The notes beneath the pieces are model-generated. The model saw nothing but the letters and a program-made list of their open reading frames with translations. It was not told where the DNA came from and ran no database searches. Shown piece by piece: positions 54,593-62,624 of a stretch of DNA of 64,000 nucleotides (its first letter is position 1; each line of letters opens with the position of its first letter). The position numbers and the translations under genes are program-made. The stretch is from NCBI GenBank assembly GCA_963807735.1, contig CAWEDI010000006.1:1-64000 (forward strand). The letters run 5' to 3'. This DNA is from Roseiarcus sp963807735. Its GTDB lineage: Bacteria; Pseudomonadota; Alphaproteobacteria; Rhizobiales; Beijerinckiaceae.

Positions 54593-54894
54593 GCGAAAAC
54601 CTCCGTTGACTCAGAACGGGAGTCAAACCGATCCAATGATTCGGCCGCTGGTCGAATGAGTCAACACTCGGGTAAGGCGTCCGCCGAAATGCGGCCACAT
54701 ACCGACGGCCCCGCCGGTGCGCGGAAGAAGACGGCGGAGCAGTATTTCCCGATGTGGTTTTGTGAGTTACGTCGGCACGGGTGTATGTTCGCCGCTGTGC
54801 GTCGCTAACCGCTAACGGATGTGGGACCAAATGTGGGACCGACAAAGAGCCATTCTAGCAACAGATTGAACTGTATGGAAAATTTTAGTTGGTT
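54593..54894. other. Island right-end spacer
   Basis: About 300 bp between Ku and the tRNA-Asn gene. It contains the GTGGGAC tandem at 54819-54839 and an AT-rich stretch at 54850-54893 next to the att site. No gene is seen. Confidence 0.5.
54819..54839 (+). repeat. Tandem GTGGGAC repeat near right att
   Basis: Matches 11836-11856 with one mismatch and in the same orientation: two ATGTGGGAC units three bases apart. It lies about 55 bp inside the right att repeat. Probably an integrase arm-type site. Confidence 0.5.
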
Positions 54895-54911
54895 TGGCTC
54901 CCCGAGTTGGA
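54894..54911 (-). repeat. Right attachment repeat within the tRNA-Asn 3' end
   Basis: TTGGCTCCCCGAGTTGGA, identical to 11702-11719. Here it forms the T-arm edge, acceptor stem and CCA end of the intact tRNA gene. It is the tRNA-proximal att site of the island. Confidence 0.8.
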
Positions 54912-54971
54912 CTTCGAACCAACGACCATTCGATTAACAGTCGAATGCTCTACCAGCTGAGCTATCGGGGA
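54895..54971 (-). tRNA. tRNA-Asn (anticodon GTT)
   Basis: 77 nt on the minus strand, starting TCCCCGATAGCTCAGCTGGT. The acceptor stem TCCCCGA pairs with TCGGGGA. The anticodon arm TTCGA-CTGTTAA-TCGAA shows GTT. The T-loop is GGTTCGAAGTCC and the CCA end is encoded. The island's att repeat is its 3' end, so the gene was restored on integration. Confidence 0.95.
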
Positions 54972-55270
54972 ACGCCGGCCGGGCGCGTATAGCAGAAAAT
55001 GCAGCGAAGAAAAGCGGCAATTTCTTCGCCTCACGCGGCCGCCGCCGCCAGCCCGCGCGAAAACAATCGCCTCGTGCGAGCGCCGTTCCGCCTAGCGAAA
55101 GGGAGCCGCGAAGCCATAGCGCCCCTCACGGGCGGAGGAATCCGGCTCGCGCGCCTCGGCGAACCTCGGCCGCTTACCGAAAGGGGTCTGACGAATTTTA
55201 ACTGAGTTGACGAGAATCGTTGACCCTGCCGCGGGACCCCCCCGCAATCCCACAACATAGTCTTAAGCAG

Positions 55271-56020
55271 ATGAAGTTACGCATGAGACGAACTGCTAGG
55301 GAAGCGTTCGCCATGCTCAGACCTTCGGAGGAAGCCGGTTTCCCGCCGCCCTTCGTCCTCCAGCGTTCGCCGACGCGCCATCTCGCCCTGACCGTGCTGT
55401 GGATCGGCGTCGCCTCGGCGCTGCTTTGGAGCGCGTTCAGCCTGATCGGCCGACCCAACGCGCCCGCGGCTTGCACCTGCCTCGCGCTCGGGGTCTGGGC
55501 GGCGCTGCGCGCGATCCACAACCTCCAGCTTTTCAAAGAGGACGACAATCTGCTGATCCTCGACGCCGCCGGCGTCTCGGCGCCGCGGCTGTTCGTCGGC
55601 ACGCTGCCGTGGTCGGCGGTGCAAGGGGCGCTGTTCGGCGCGGCCGGCCAGGCGCAAGTGCTGCGGCTGTTCGCGGACGCGAAGGCGCTCGCCAAGCTGA
55701 AGTTTCGCGCGCTGTCGGACGTCAAATACGACCGCTTCGATCTCACCTTCAGCGTGTTCAAGCTGCGCAAATCGCTCGATCACGCGCCCCGCAGCGAGGT
55801 CGAGGCCGCAGCGCTCGCCTGCAACGCGTGGGTCGCCGCCGAGGCCGCGCGTTTCGCCGACGACGACCCCGCGATCGCCAAGGCGCGCCGCTTCGCCGCC
55901 ACGACCCGCGCCATCACCGCGCCGGGCGTGGCCGCCAGCACGGCGCTGATCGCCGTACCGAGCGGCCTCGCCTTCGGCGCAGCGCTGGTCTGGGGGATCG
56001 CCGCCTTCCTCGGCCGCTGA
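55271..56020 (+). CDS. Membrane protein of unknown function
   Basis: 249 residues with two N-terminal membrane helices (LALTVLWIGVASALLWSAFS, APAACTCLALGVWAALRAIH) and one at the C-terminus (IAVPSGLAFGAALVWGIAAF). The cytosolic middle part (DDNLLILDAAGVSAPRLFVG, LPWSAVQGALFGAAGQAQVL) resembles the PH-like domains of bacterial membrane proteins, but I do not recognise the family. Starts at 55271, 55283 and 55313 are possible; the first gives a basic N-terminus. It lies outside the island on the chromosomal side. Confidence 0.65.
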   Translation: MKLRMRRTAREAFAMLRPSEEAGFPPPFVLQRSPTRHLALTVLWIGVASALLWSAFSLIGRPNAPAACTCLALGVWAALRAIHNLQLFKEDDNLLILDAAGVSAPRLFVGTLPWSAVQGALFGAAGQAQVLRLFADAKALAKLKFRALSDVKYDRFDLTFSVFKLRKSLDHAPRSEVEAAALACNAWVAAEAARFADDDPAIAKARRFAATTRAITAPGVAASTALIAVPSGLAFGAALVWGIAAFLGR

Positions 56021-56086
56021 CGCCATCGACGGCGTGATCCCCCGCGAGCGACGAAGCGGGGAGAGGGAAGAGCCCGCGCGGCCGCG

Positions 56087-57130
56087 TTATGAACGCCCCT
56101 GCAACAAGGCGCGCACCCGCGGCATGACTTCGCGCGCATAAAGCTCGATGCAGGTCATCATGCGGGCGTGCGAAAGCCCGCCGGCGCTGTATTTGAGATC
56201 GAAGCGCGATACCCCGAGGCCGTGCGCCGTCGCGGCGATCTTCTGCGCCACCGTCTCCGGCGAACCGACATAGAGCGACCCGACCGCGATCTCGCGCTCG
56301 TATTCGTCGCGCGCCATCGGCGGCCAGCCGCGCTCGGCGCCGATGCGGTCGCGCATCGCTTTGTAATCGGGAAAGAACTCTGCGCGCGCCGCCGCGTCGG
56401 TGGCCGCGACATAGCCCGGCGAATGCACGCCGATCTCCGGCGCCGCCACGCCCAACTGGCCGCAGGCGCGGCGGTAAAGGTCAGCGTAGGGTTTGAAGCG
56501 CATCGGTTCGCCGCCGATGATGGCGAGCATCAACGGCAACCCGTAGCGCGCCGCGCGGATGACCGACTCGGGCGAGCCGCCGACGCCGATCCAGGTCTTG
56601 ATCGTGCCGCTCTCGGGGCGCGGGAAGACGCGCTGATCGACCAGCGGCGGCCGGAGCCGCCCGCTCCAGTTGACCTTCTCCTGACGCAGCAGCGCGACGA
56701 ACAGATCGAGCTTCTGCTCGAACAGCTCTTCGTAAAGCGAGAGTTCGTAGCCGAACAGCGGGAACGATTCGGTGAACGAACCGCGCCCCATGATGACCTC
56801 GGCGCGGCCGTTGGAGACGGCGTCGACGGTCGAGAACCGCTGGTAGACGCGGATCGGGTCGTCCGAGGACAGCACCGTCACCGCCGAGCCGAGGCGGATG
56901 CGTTCGGTGCGCGTCGCGATCGCGGCGAGCACGACCTCCGGCGCGGAGACGGCGAAATCGGCGCGATGGTGCTCGCCGACGCCGATGAAATCGACCCCGA
57001 GCGCATCGGCGTGCACCGCCTGCGTGACCAGATTGCGCAGCACCTGCGCCTGCGGCAGGTCCCGCCCCTCGGCGTCGCGGGTGACGTCGCCGAAGGTGTC
57101 GAGGCCGAGTTCGATAGGCTTCTCAGTCAT
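56087..57130 (-). CDS. LLM-class flavin-dependent oxidoreductase
   Basis: 347 residues, luciferase-like monooxygenase fold. IELGLDTFGDVTRDAEGRDL, GVGEHHRADFAVSAPEVVLA, LGSAVTVLSSDDPIRVYQRF, VIMGRGSFTESFPLFGYELS and KTWIGVGGSPESVIRAARYG are typical. It uses reduced FMN or F420; the substrate is unknown. The ATG at 57130 overlaps the stop of the cupin gene by 8 bases, so the two are translationally coupled. Confidence 0.9.
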   Translation of the reverse strand: MTEKPIELGLDTFGDVTRDAEGRDLPQAQVLRNLVTQAVHADALGVDFIGVGEHHRADFAVSAPEVVLAAIATRTERIRLGSAVTVLSSDDPIRVYQRFSTVDAVSNGRAEVIMGRGSFTESFPLFGYELSLYEELFEQKLDLFVALLRQEKVNWSGRLRPPLVDQRVFPRPESGTIKTWIGVGGSPESVIRAARYGLPLMLAIIGGEPMRFKPYADLYRRACGQLGVAAPEIGVHSPGYVAATDAAARAEFFPDYKAMRDRIGAERGWPPMARDEYEREIAVGSLYVGSPETVAQKIAATAHGLGVSRFDLKYSAGGLSHARMMTCIELYAREVMPRVRALLQGRS

Positions 57131-57602
57131 ACGCCGTGCCATCCTTATGAACGAAGCGCCATCCGCCCTCGACCCGGCGCGCTTCGAGATCGTCGTCGGG
57201 ATAGGTCCCGACGTCGCCGGGCGACCGGTCGCCGATTTCGACATAGACGACATCGCTGTCGGTCTCGTTGACGAGATGATGCGCGTCGCCGCTCCCGGCT
57301 TTGAACCCCGCGCACATGCCCGGCTGCAACGGCGTGCGCCCGGCGTCGGTGACGAGGGTCGGCCAGCCTTCGAGGATATAGACGAACTCGTCTTGCGCCG
57401 AATGGGCATGTCGCACCGCCGATTCGCCGCCAGGCTGGAGCGTCGTCAGGTTGACGCCGAAATTGACCAGACCGAAGGCGTCGCCGAGCGGGCGCTTGAC
57501 TCGCCGGCTCATGCGCGAGGCGAACGGCTCGGGATAGTTCGTAGCTTTCGCGCGCGGCGCGACATCCGCGGCGCGCAGCGCGACCGGGCGAGGTTCGGGC
57601 AT
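57123..57602 (-). CDS. Cupin-domain protein
   Basis: 159 residues from ATG 57602, which has GGAGG five bases upstream; the longer frame to 57632 lacks such a signal. Cupin motif 1 lies in AVRHAHSAQDEFVYILEGWP (His-x-His-type with Glu) and motif 2 in GDAHHLVNETDSDVVYVEIG. Such small cupins act as isomerases, dioxygenases or sugar-binding proteins. It is followed directly by the LLM oxidoreductase gene with an 8-base overlap, so a shared pathway is likely. Confidence 0.8.
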   Translation of the reverse strand: MPEPRPVALRAADVAPRAKATNYPEPFASRMSRRVKRPLGDAFGLVNFGVNLTTLQPGGESAVRHAHSAQDEFVYILEGWPTLVTDAGRTPLQPGMCAGFKAGSGDAHHLVNETDSDVVYVEIGDRSPGDVGTYPDDDLEARRVEGGWRFVHKDGTAYD

Positions 57603-57665
57603 AGGGGCCTCCTGGCCGGCCGCCTTTGCCACGGCGCGCGGTCGGCGTCGAGCGTTCCGCGCGCG

Positions 57666-58571
57666 CTAGAAACGCAACGCCCGCTCCGGCGTACATCTCC
57701 CGATGAGCGCCTCACCGAGCGCGATCAGATTGCCGGCGAGCCGGCGCCGTCTTGGCGCCGAACGCGGGGCTTTGCACAGGTTCGAGCCGAGATCGGTCGC
57801 GATCCGACGGACGAAATCGCGGGGCGTCATCGTGCGGCGCTTCAGCAGGTAGAGCGGGTTGGCGATCTGCGCATAGCCGAGCCGGCGGTCCGCCATTCGC
57901 CCCGCCCCGACCCCGAGATGCACGCCGACGGACGCGCCGAGCCGCAATTGCCTGCCGCCGCCGCGGGCGACGCGCGCGGCGAAATCGCGGTCCTCCAGCC
58001 AGCCGTATAGCGGCAGGCGCTCGTCGAAGCGCAGGTCGCCGAGAGCGGCGCGGCGGAACGCCATGTTGCAGCCGTAGGGCGAGACATCGTCCTCGACCCA
58101 GTCGGCCGGCGCCGCCGAGGCCACCAGCGCGAGGCCCGCCTCCGCGTCGATCTCGCCGCCGCCGACGCCGTTCGCGACGACGTGACCGGTGACGCAGACG
58201 ACGTCGTCAGCGCGATCGAAGGCGGCGACGGCGCGTTGCAGCCACTGCGGATGCGGCAGAAAATCGTCGTCGAAGAATGCAATGACTTCCGTTCCCGCCG
58301 GCAGGCGGTCGAGGATGGCGTTGCGCTGGCGCGTCAGTCCGGCCGCGCTCGCGATCAGTACGAGATCGGGCGCGTCGCCGAGTCCGGCGATGTCGTCCGG
58401 CTCGACGTAGGCGATGAGGATGTAGGCCGGGCGCAGCGTCTGCCGGCGCAGCCGTTCGACGACGCGCCGCACATGCTCGGGCCGGCCGCGCGTGGCGACG
58501 CCGACCGTCACCCGCCGTGAAAAAGCCGGCGCCCATACGTCATAGGCCCGCGCCGTCGCAACAACCGCCAT
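57666..58571 (-). CDS. Family 2 glycosyltransferase
   Basis: 301 residues. RVTVGVATRGRPEHVRRVVE starts the GT-A fold, GLTRQRNAILDRL the nucleotide-binding part, EVIAFFDDDFLPHPQWLQRA contains the DDD metal motif, and YGWLEDRDFAARVARGGG the ED acceptor-side motif. No membrane helix. It transfers a sugar to an unknown acceptor. ATG 58571 is used; the frame is open far upstream, but there it runs antisense-like through the BKACE gene and is not coding. A 62-bp gap separates it from the BKACE gene on the same strand. Confidence 0.85.
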   Translation of the reverse strand: MAVVATARAYDVWAPAFSRRVTVGVATRGRPEHVRRVVERLRRQTLRPAYILIAYVEPDDIAGLGDAPDLVLIASAAGLTRQRNAILDRLPAGTEVIAFFDDDFLPHPQWLQRAVAAFDRADDVVCVTGHVVANGVGGGEIDAEAGLALVASAAPADWVEDDVSPYGCNMAFRRAALGDLRFDERLPLYGWLEDRDFAARVARGGGRQLRLGASVGVHLGVGAGRMADRRLGYAQIANPLYLLKRRTMTPRDFVRRIATDLGSNLCKAPRSAPRRRRLAGNLIALGEALIGRCTPERALRF

Positions 58572-58633
58572 CGTCACCCTCGGGAAAGCGGACGCGGAGC
58601 TTACAGAACGGTTCGATAACGCCGGGTTGACGA

Positions 58634-59563
58634 TCAGAACGCGACGCGATCGCCGCCCTTCAAGGACAGGATCTCGCGCGCCTCGTCCGGGGTTGCGACC
58701 GCTAACCCGAACTCCTCGACCAGCCGCCGCGCCTTGGCGACCTGCTCGGCGTTCGACTTGGCGAGCTGGCCAGGCCCGATCCACAAGGAATCCTCGAGCC
58801 CGACGCGGATGTTGCCGCCGAGCGCCAGCGCCTGCGCGGCGATCGTCATCTGATTGCGCCCCGCGCCCAGCACCGACCAGTGGTAGTCCGCGCCGAACAG
58901 CCGATCCGCCGTGCGCCGCATGTGCATGACGTCCTCGGGATGGCCGCCGATGCCGCCGAGAATGCCGAACACGCTCTGCACGAAGATCGGCGGCTTCACC
59001 AACCCGCGCTCGACGAAATGCGCCAGCGTGTAGAGATGGCCGATGTCGTAGCACTCGATCTCGAACCGCGTGCCGTTGTCGGCGCAGGTCGTGAGAATCT
59101 GCTCGATGTCGGCGAAGGTGTTCTTGAAGATGCGGTCGCGCGAGCCCTCCAGATAAGGCCGCTCCCAGTCGTGCTTGAAGTCCTTGAAGCGCGCCAGCAT
59201 GGGATAGAGCCCGAAATTCATCGAACCCATGTTGAGCGAGGCGACCTCCGGCTTGAACTCGGCGACCGGCTTGAGGCGCTCCTCGATCGTCATGTTCGCG
59301 GCGCCGCCGGTGGTGATGTTGACCACGCAGTTCGTGCGCTGCTTGATGACCTTCAAGAACGGCGCGAACCGCTCCGGCGACTGGTCGGGACGGCCGTCGG
59401 CGGGGTCGCGCGCGTGCAGATGCACGATCGCCGCGCCCGCCTCCGCCGCGCCGATTGCCGCCTCCGCGATCTCCTGCGCGGAGATCGGCAGATGCGGCGA
59501 CATGCTCGGCGTGTGAATCGAGCCGGTGACGGCGCAGGTGATGACGACTTTGCGCGGGCTCAT
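58634..59563 (-). CDS. 3-keto-5-aminohexanoate cleavage-type enzyme (BKACE, DUF849)
   Basis: 309 residues. The BKACE fold is shown by KVVITCAVTGSIHTPSMSPH, EAGAAIVHLHARDPADGRPD (His-x-His zinc ligands), VVNITTGGAANMTIEERLKP, EVASLNMGSMNFG and GGNIRVGLEDSLWIGPGQLA. These zinc enzymes cleave a beta-keto acid with acetyl-CoA to acetoacetate and a CoA ester; the substrate differs by member. ATG 59563 (MSPRKVVITC) is preferred over the longer open frame. Upstream and divergent lies the FkbM gene at 59798. Confidence 0.9.
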   Translation of the reverse strand: MSPRKVVITCAVTGSIHTPSMSPHLPISAQEIAEAAIGAAEAGAAIVHLHARDPADGRPDQSPERFAPFLKVIKQRTNCVVNITTGGAANMTIEERLKPVAEFKPEVASLNMGSMNFGLYPMLARFKDFKHDWERPYLEGSRDRIFKNTFADIEQILTTCADNGTRFEIECYDIGHLYTLAHFVERGLVKPPIFVQSVFGILGGIGGHPEDVMHMRRTADRLFGADYHWSVLGAGRNQMTIAAQALALGGNIRVGLEDSLWIGPGQLAKSNAEQVAKARRLVEEFGLAVATPDEAREILSLKGGDRVAF

Positions 59564-59797
59564 GCGGACGCCTCTCTCCGAGGCCGGCCTCTCCTTGGGC
59601 CGGCGCCGTGCGAAAGAGCGCAAATTGTCGCAAATGACAAGCGCGAGGCGATTCCGCAAACGCCGCCAATTGACAGGCGATTCGTCTTACCCCATACGCA
59701 AGGCGCAAAGTTCGCGTACGCAACGCCGACCGTCGCTACGAAGCAACTACGCGCGTCATGCCAACCTACCCTATGCTCATCTAGGACGTGGAATGCA

Positions 59798-60706
59798 ATG
59801 ACCGATCCAGTCCTTGCCGATATACAACAGAAATTAGCGAACCTTGCGGCGCGAACGCAACTTATCGAACAATATTCCGCCGAAACCCGCCGTCTGGTCG
59901 GCCCCTGGGCGGTCACGCTCGCCGACGGCAAGCTGCTGGTGCATACCCTGCACAGTCTATTGATGGTCGTCGACTCGACCGATCTTATCATTACGCCGCA
60001 GCTCGTCGTCTATCGGCAATGGGAGCCGGAATTGACGCAACTGATTTGGAACAGTTGCAGCAGCGACACCGTATTCGTCGACGTCGGCGCCAATATCGGT
60101 TATTTCACGCTGCTCGCGGGGTCGAAGATTCACGCCGGCGGCTCCGGACGGGTCATCGCCGTCGAGCCCAATCCGGAATGCTGCGCGCTGATCGAGCGCA
60201 ACCTCGTCATCAACTGGTCGATGTGCGACATCGCACTGCACAAGGTCGCCGTCGGCGCGGAGAAAGGCGAAGTCTGGCTCGCGAGCCCAGCCGATCGCGC
60301 CGCCAATGCGCATCTCTCCTCCGGCGGCGGCGAAGAAAACGGCGAGCGCAAGTTCCGCGTGCCCTTGGCGCCGCTGGATGCGCTCGTTCCCGACGGGCTC
60401 AAGGTCGACATCCTCAAGATCGACGTTGAAGGGCACGAGCTTTCGGTATTCCACGGCGCGCACCGGATCATCGCACAATCGCCCGCGATCAAGATCGTCA
60501 TGGAATGGTCGCAGAAACAGATGCAGGACGCCGGCGTCTCCGTCGCCGCCCTGCAAGACAAGCTGAAGAGCCTCGGCCTCGTCGCGCGCCGGCTGCCGAC
60601 GTCGAAGACGTTGCACGACATCACGCCGCAGAATTCGCCGCAAATCCCGTTCGACGAATTGTCGCGGCTGCCCTACGACAATATCCTGCTGACGAAGGGC
60701 GCGTGA
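59798..60706 (+). CDS. FkbM-family methyltransferase
   Basis: 302 residues. FVDVGANIGYFTLLAGSKIH is the SAM-binding motif I of FkbM-type methyltransferases, with VIAVEPNPECCALIERNLVI (acidic loop), VDILKIDVEGHELSVFHGAH and IKIVMEWSQKQM further on. Such enzymes methylate sugars or small molecules; the target is not evident. The N-terminal 80 residues (DPVLADIQQKLANLAARTQL) look like an extra helical region. The Gfo/Idh gene follows after 27 bp on the same strand. Confidence 0.85.
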   Translation: MTDPVLADIQQKLANLAARTQLIEQYSAETRRLVGPWAVTLADGKLLVHTLHSLLMVVDSTDLIITPQLVVYRQWEPELTQLIWNSCSSDTVFVDVGANIGYFTLLAGSKIHAGGSGRVIAVEPNPECCALIERNLVINWSMCDIALHKVAVGAEKGEVWLASPADRAANAHLSSGGGEENGERKFRVPLAPLDALVPDGLKVDILKIDVEGHELSVFHGAHRIIAQSPAIKIVMEWSQKQMQDAGVSVAALQDKLKSLGLVARRLPTSKTLHDITPQNSPQIPFDELSRLPYDNILLTKGA

Positions 60707-60733
60707 CGCCGTTCGTCGTGGGAGGTCGGATTT

Positions 60734-61673
60734 ATGGCGCGTATCAAGGTGGCGGTGATCGGCGTCGGCAAGATCGCGCAGGACCAGCATTTGCCGGTGA
60801 TCGCCGGGAACAGCAATTTCGAGCTTGTCGGCGTCGTCAGCCAGCGCGGCGTTTCCGCCAAGGGCGTCCCGACCTTTCCGACCGCCGCCGCGCTTTACGC
60901 CGCCGCCGCCGTTGACGCCGTGGCGATCTGCACGCCGCCGCATGTGCGCCACGCCATTGCCCGCGAAGCTCTGGCCGCCGGCAAGCACGTGATGCTGGAG
61001 AAACCGCCGGCCGCCACGATTGCCGAGATGCGCGATCTCGACGAAGCCGCACGCGCCGCCAAACGAGTGATCTTCGCCACTTGGCACTCACACTACAACG
61101 CGGCGGTCGACGAGGCGAAGGCGCGGCTCGCCGGCCAGCGGCTGAAGCGGCTCGCGATCGAGTGGAAAGAGGACGTCAGGCGCTGGCATCCGGGCCAGGA
61201 CTGGATCTGGGACGCCGGCAATTTCGGCGTGTTCGATCCCGGCATCAACGCGCTGTCGATCCTCACCAAGATCGCCCCGGCGGCGATGTTCGTGAAATCG
61301 GCCAAGCTCGTTCTATCCCGAGAACCGCGACACGCCGATCGCCGCCTCGCTCGTGTTCTCGACGCTCGCCGCGTCGCCGAACGCCGCGCTGAGCGCCGAG
61401 TTCGACTGGCGCCAGGAAGGCGACCAGAGCTGGAACATCGACATCGAAACCGAGGCCGGCGAGACGTTGCGTCTGACCCACGGCGGTTCTCGGCTATTCG
61501 TCGACGGCAAACCGGAGGTCGAAGCGCCGATGCGGGAATACGAAGGCATCTACGCGCATTTCGCCGAGTTGTTGCGAAAAGGCGAAAGCGACATGGACGC
61601 AAGCCCGTTCCAGTTGGTTGGCGACGCCTTCCTCGTCGGCTCGCGCCGGACGGTCGCGCCGTTTCATTGGTGA
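60734..61673 (+). CDS. Gfo/Idh/MocA-family oxidoreductase (one frameshift)
   Basis: About 312 residues after correction. RIKVAVIGVGKIAQDQHLPV is the Rossmann GxGxxA-type start, AVAICTPPHVRHAIAREALA and GKHVMLEKPPAATIAEMRDL carry the EKP motif, and DAGNFGVFDPGINALSILTK the catalytic-site region. Near 61310 one extra base shifts the frame; it continues YPENRDTPIAASLVFSTLAA, QEGDQSWNIDIETEAGETLR to VAPFHW and TGA at 61671. The enzyme reduces or oxidises a sugar-like substrate with NAD(P). Its stop overlaps the GTG of the next gene (GTGA). Confidence 0.85.
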
Positions 61674-62218
61674 GCGTCGAGATTCACGGCTATGCGATCG
61701 TCTCGGCCGACGACCACATCGCCGATGCGACCGGCGCGATGCCCGCGTCGCTGCGCAACGACGCCGATTGGGCCTACTTCCAGGCCGAACTCGACCGCGC
61801 CGATTGGGTGGCGATCGGTCGCTTGAGTCACGAAGCGACGCCGAACCCGCGCGGCCGGCGCCGGCTGATTGTCTCGGGCCATGCCGATGGCGTCGAGCGG
61901 CGCGAGGACGGCGTGTGGTGGCGGCCGGCAACGGCGCCGTTTGAGGACGTCGCCACGCAACTGATGCCGGATGGCGGAAGGCTCGCGGTGCCCGGCGGAC
62001 AGGGCGTGTTCGAGTTGTTCCTTGGCGTCGGCTACACGGCGTTTCATCTCGCCCGCGCGGAGACTGTCAAGCTGCCCGGCGGCCGCGGCCTGTTCTCCTC
62101 GACCGAGAACGGCGAACCGGCCGATGCGACGCTGCAGCGCTTCGGGCTCAAGGCGGGGGCGACGCGATGGCTGGACGAGGCGGCGCGGGTGTCGCTGACG
62201 GTCTATCGGCCGACGTGA
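61670..62218 (+). CDS. Dihydrofolate-reductase-like (RibD C-terminal-like) protein
   Basis: 182 residues beginning VSVEIHGYAIVSADDHIADA. The early VSADDHIADATGAMP and DRADWVAIGRLSHEATPNPR, then RRLIVSGHADGVERREDGVW, follow the DHFR/RibD-C fold (substrate loop, GRxT-type turn). Probably an NADPH-dependent reductase of unknown substrate. GTG 61670 overlaps the stop of the Gfo/Idh gene, indicating coupling. It closes the FkbM-Gfo-DHFR cluster. Confidence 0.75.
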   Translation: MSVEIHGYAIVSADDHIADATGAMPASLRNDADWAYFQAELDRADWVAIGRLSHEATPNPRGRRRLIVSGHADGVERREDGVWWRPATAPFEDVATQLMPDGGRLAVPGGQGVFELFLGVGYTAFHLARAETVKLPGGRGLFSSTENGEPADATLQRFGLKAGATRWLDEAARVSLTVYRPT

Positions 62219-62237
62219 GCGCACGCCGGTTGCTATC

Positions 62238-62342
62238 GTCTTTGCGAGCGAAGCGAAGCAATCCACGGCGCCGCGCCTGCAACTATACCCTGTCGACAGA
62301 CGATCTCTCGTAGCTGGATGGCTTCGCTTCGCTCGCCATGAC
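62238..62342. repeat. REP-like palindromic repeat, copy 2
   Basis: Same element as 51350-51454 but reversed: left arm ends GCGAGCGAAGCGAAGCAATC, right arm GGATGGCTTCGCTTCGCTCG. It lies between the DHFR-like gene and the Lrp remnant, outside the island, so the repeat is genomic rather than island-specific. Confidence 0.75.
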
Positions 62343-62349
62343 GAATTGC

Positions 62350-62560
62350 TCAAAATAACAACGGCGCGTTGTCGACGACCTCCTTCATCACGAAGAACGT
62401 CCGCGTCTGCCGGACGCCCGGCAAGGCGATCAGCTGCGCGCCGTGCAGCGCGTTGAAATCGGCGATGTCGCGCACCCTGATCTTCAGGAAATAGTCAAAG
62501 TCGCCGGCCACCAGATGGCAGTCGAGCACGACGCCTAGCCCGACTTCGCGGATTGGGGTA
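62350..62560 (-). pseudogene. Lrp/AsnC-family regulator, C-terminal remnant
   Basis: On the minus strand the frame reads REVGLGVVLDCHLVAGDFDY, FLKIRVRDIADFNALHGAQL, IALPGVRQTRTFFVMKEVVD and NAPLLF to TGA at 62350. This is the ligand-binding RAM domain of Lrp/AsnC regulators. The HTH half is missing because an IS1634-like transposase gene lies immediately upstream, so the IS has cut the gene. The insertion point is near 62,560. Confidence 0.8.
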
Positions 62561-62624
62561 GTTTTCGACTTTCTCGGCCAAGGAGATCAATACCTTGACC
62601 TAAGAGGTCTTCACTACAGGGAGG

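Larger units (their letters stand above)
11702..54911. mobile_element. Putative 43-kb genomic island integrated at tRNA-Asn(GTT)
   Basis: The two 18-bp copies of the tRNA-Asn 3' end enclose about 43.2 kb. A P4-type tyrosine integrase lies directly inside the left copy, and a 21-bp repeat with one mismatch (11836-11856 and 54819-54839) lies inside both ends like integrase arm sites. The left 8 kb hold satellite-type genes (AlpA-like, RuvC-like, VapE, DUF5681). The rest is cargo: phosphoketolase, H+-ATPase, PPK2, cyclic glucan synthase, stress proteins, a multi-domain sensor kinase and Ku. No conjugation or capsid genes are seen. The integrase carries an internal amber codon, so the island may be immobile. 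An alternative is a smaller element plus an unrelated cargo block; only the att pair argues for one unit. Confidence 0.6.

Noticed and set aside
58572..59723. Upstream extension of the glycosyltransferase frame through the BKACE gene
   Set aside because: The extension overlaps the BKACE gene on the same strand in another frame and reads as Arg/His-rich sequence; the GT domain starts at 58571.
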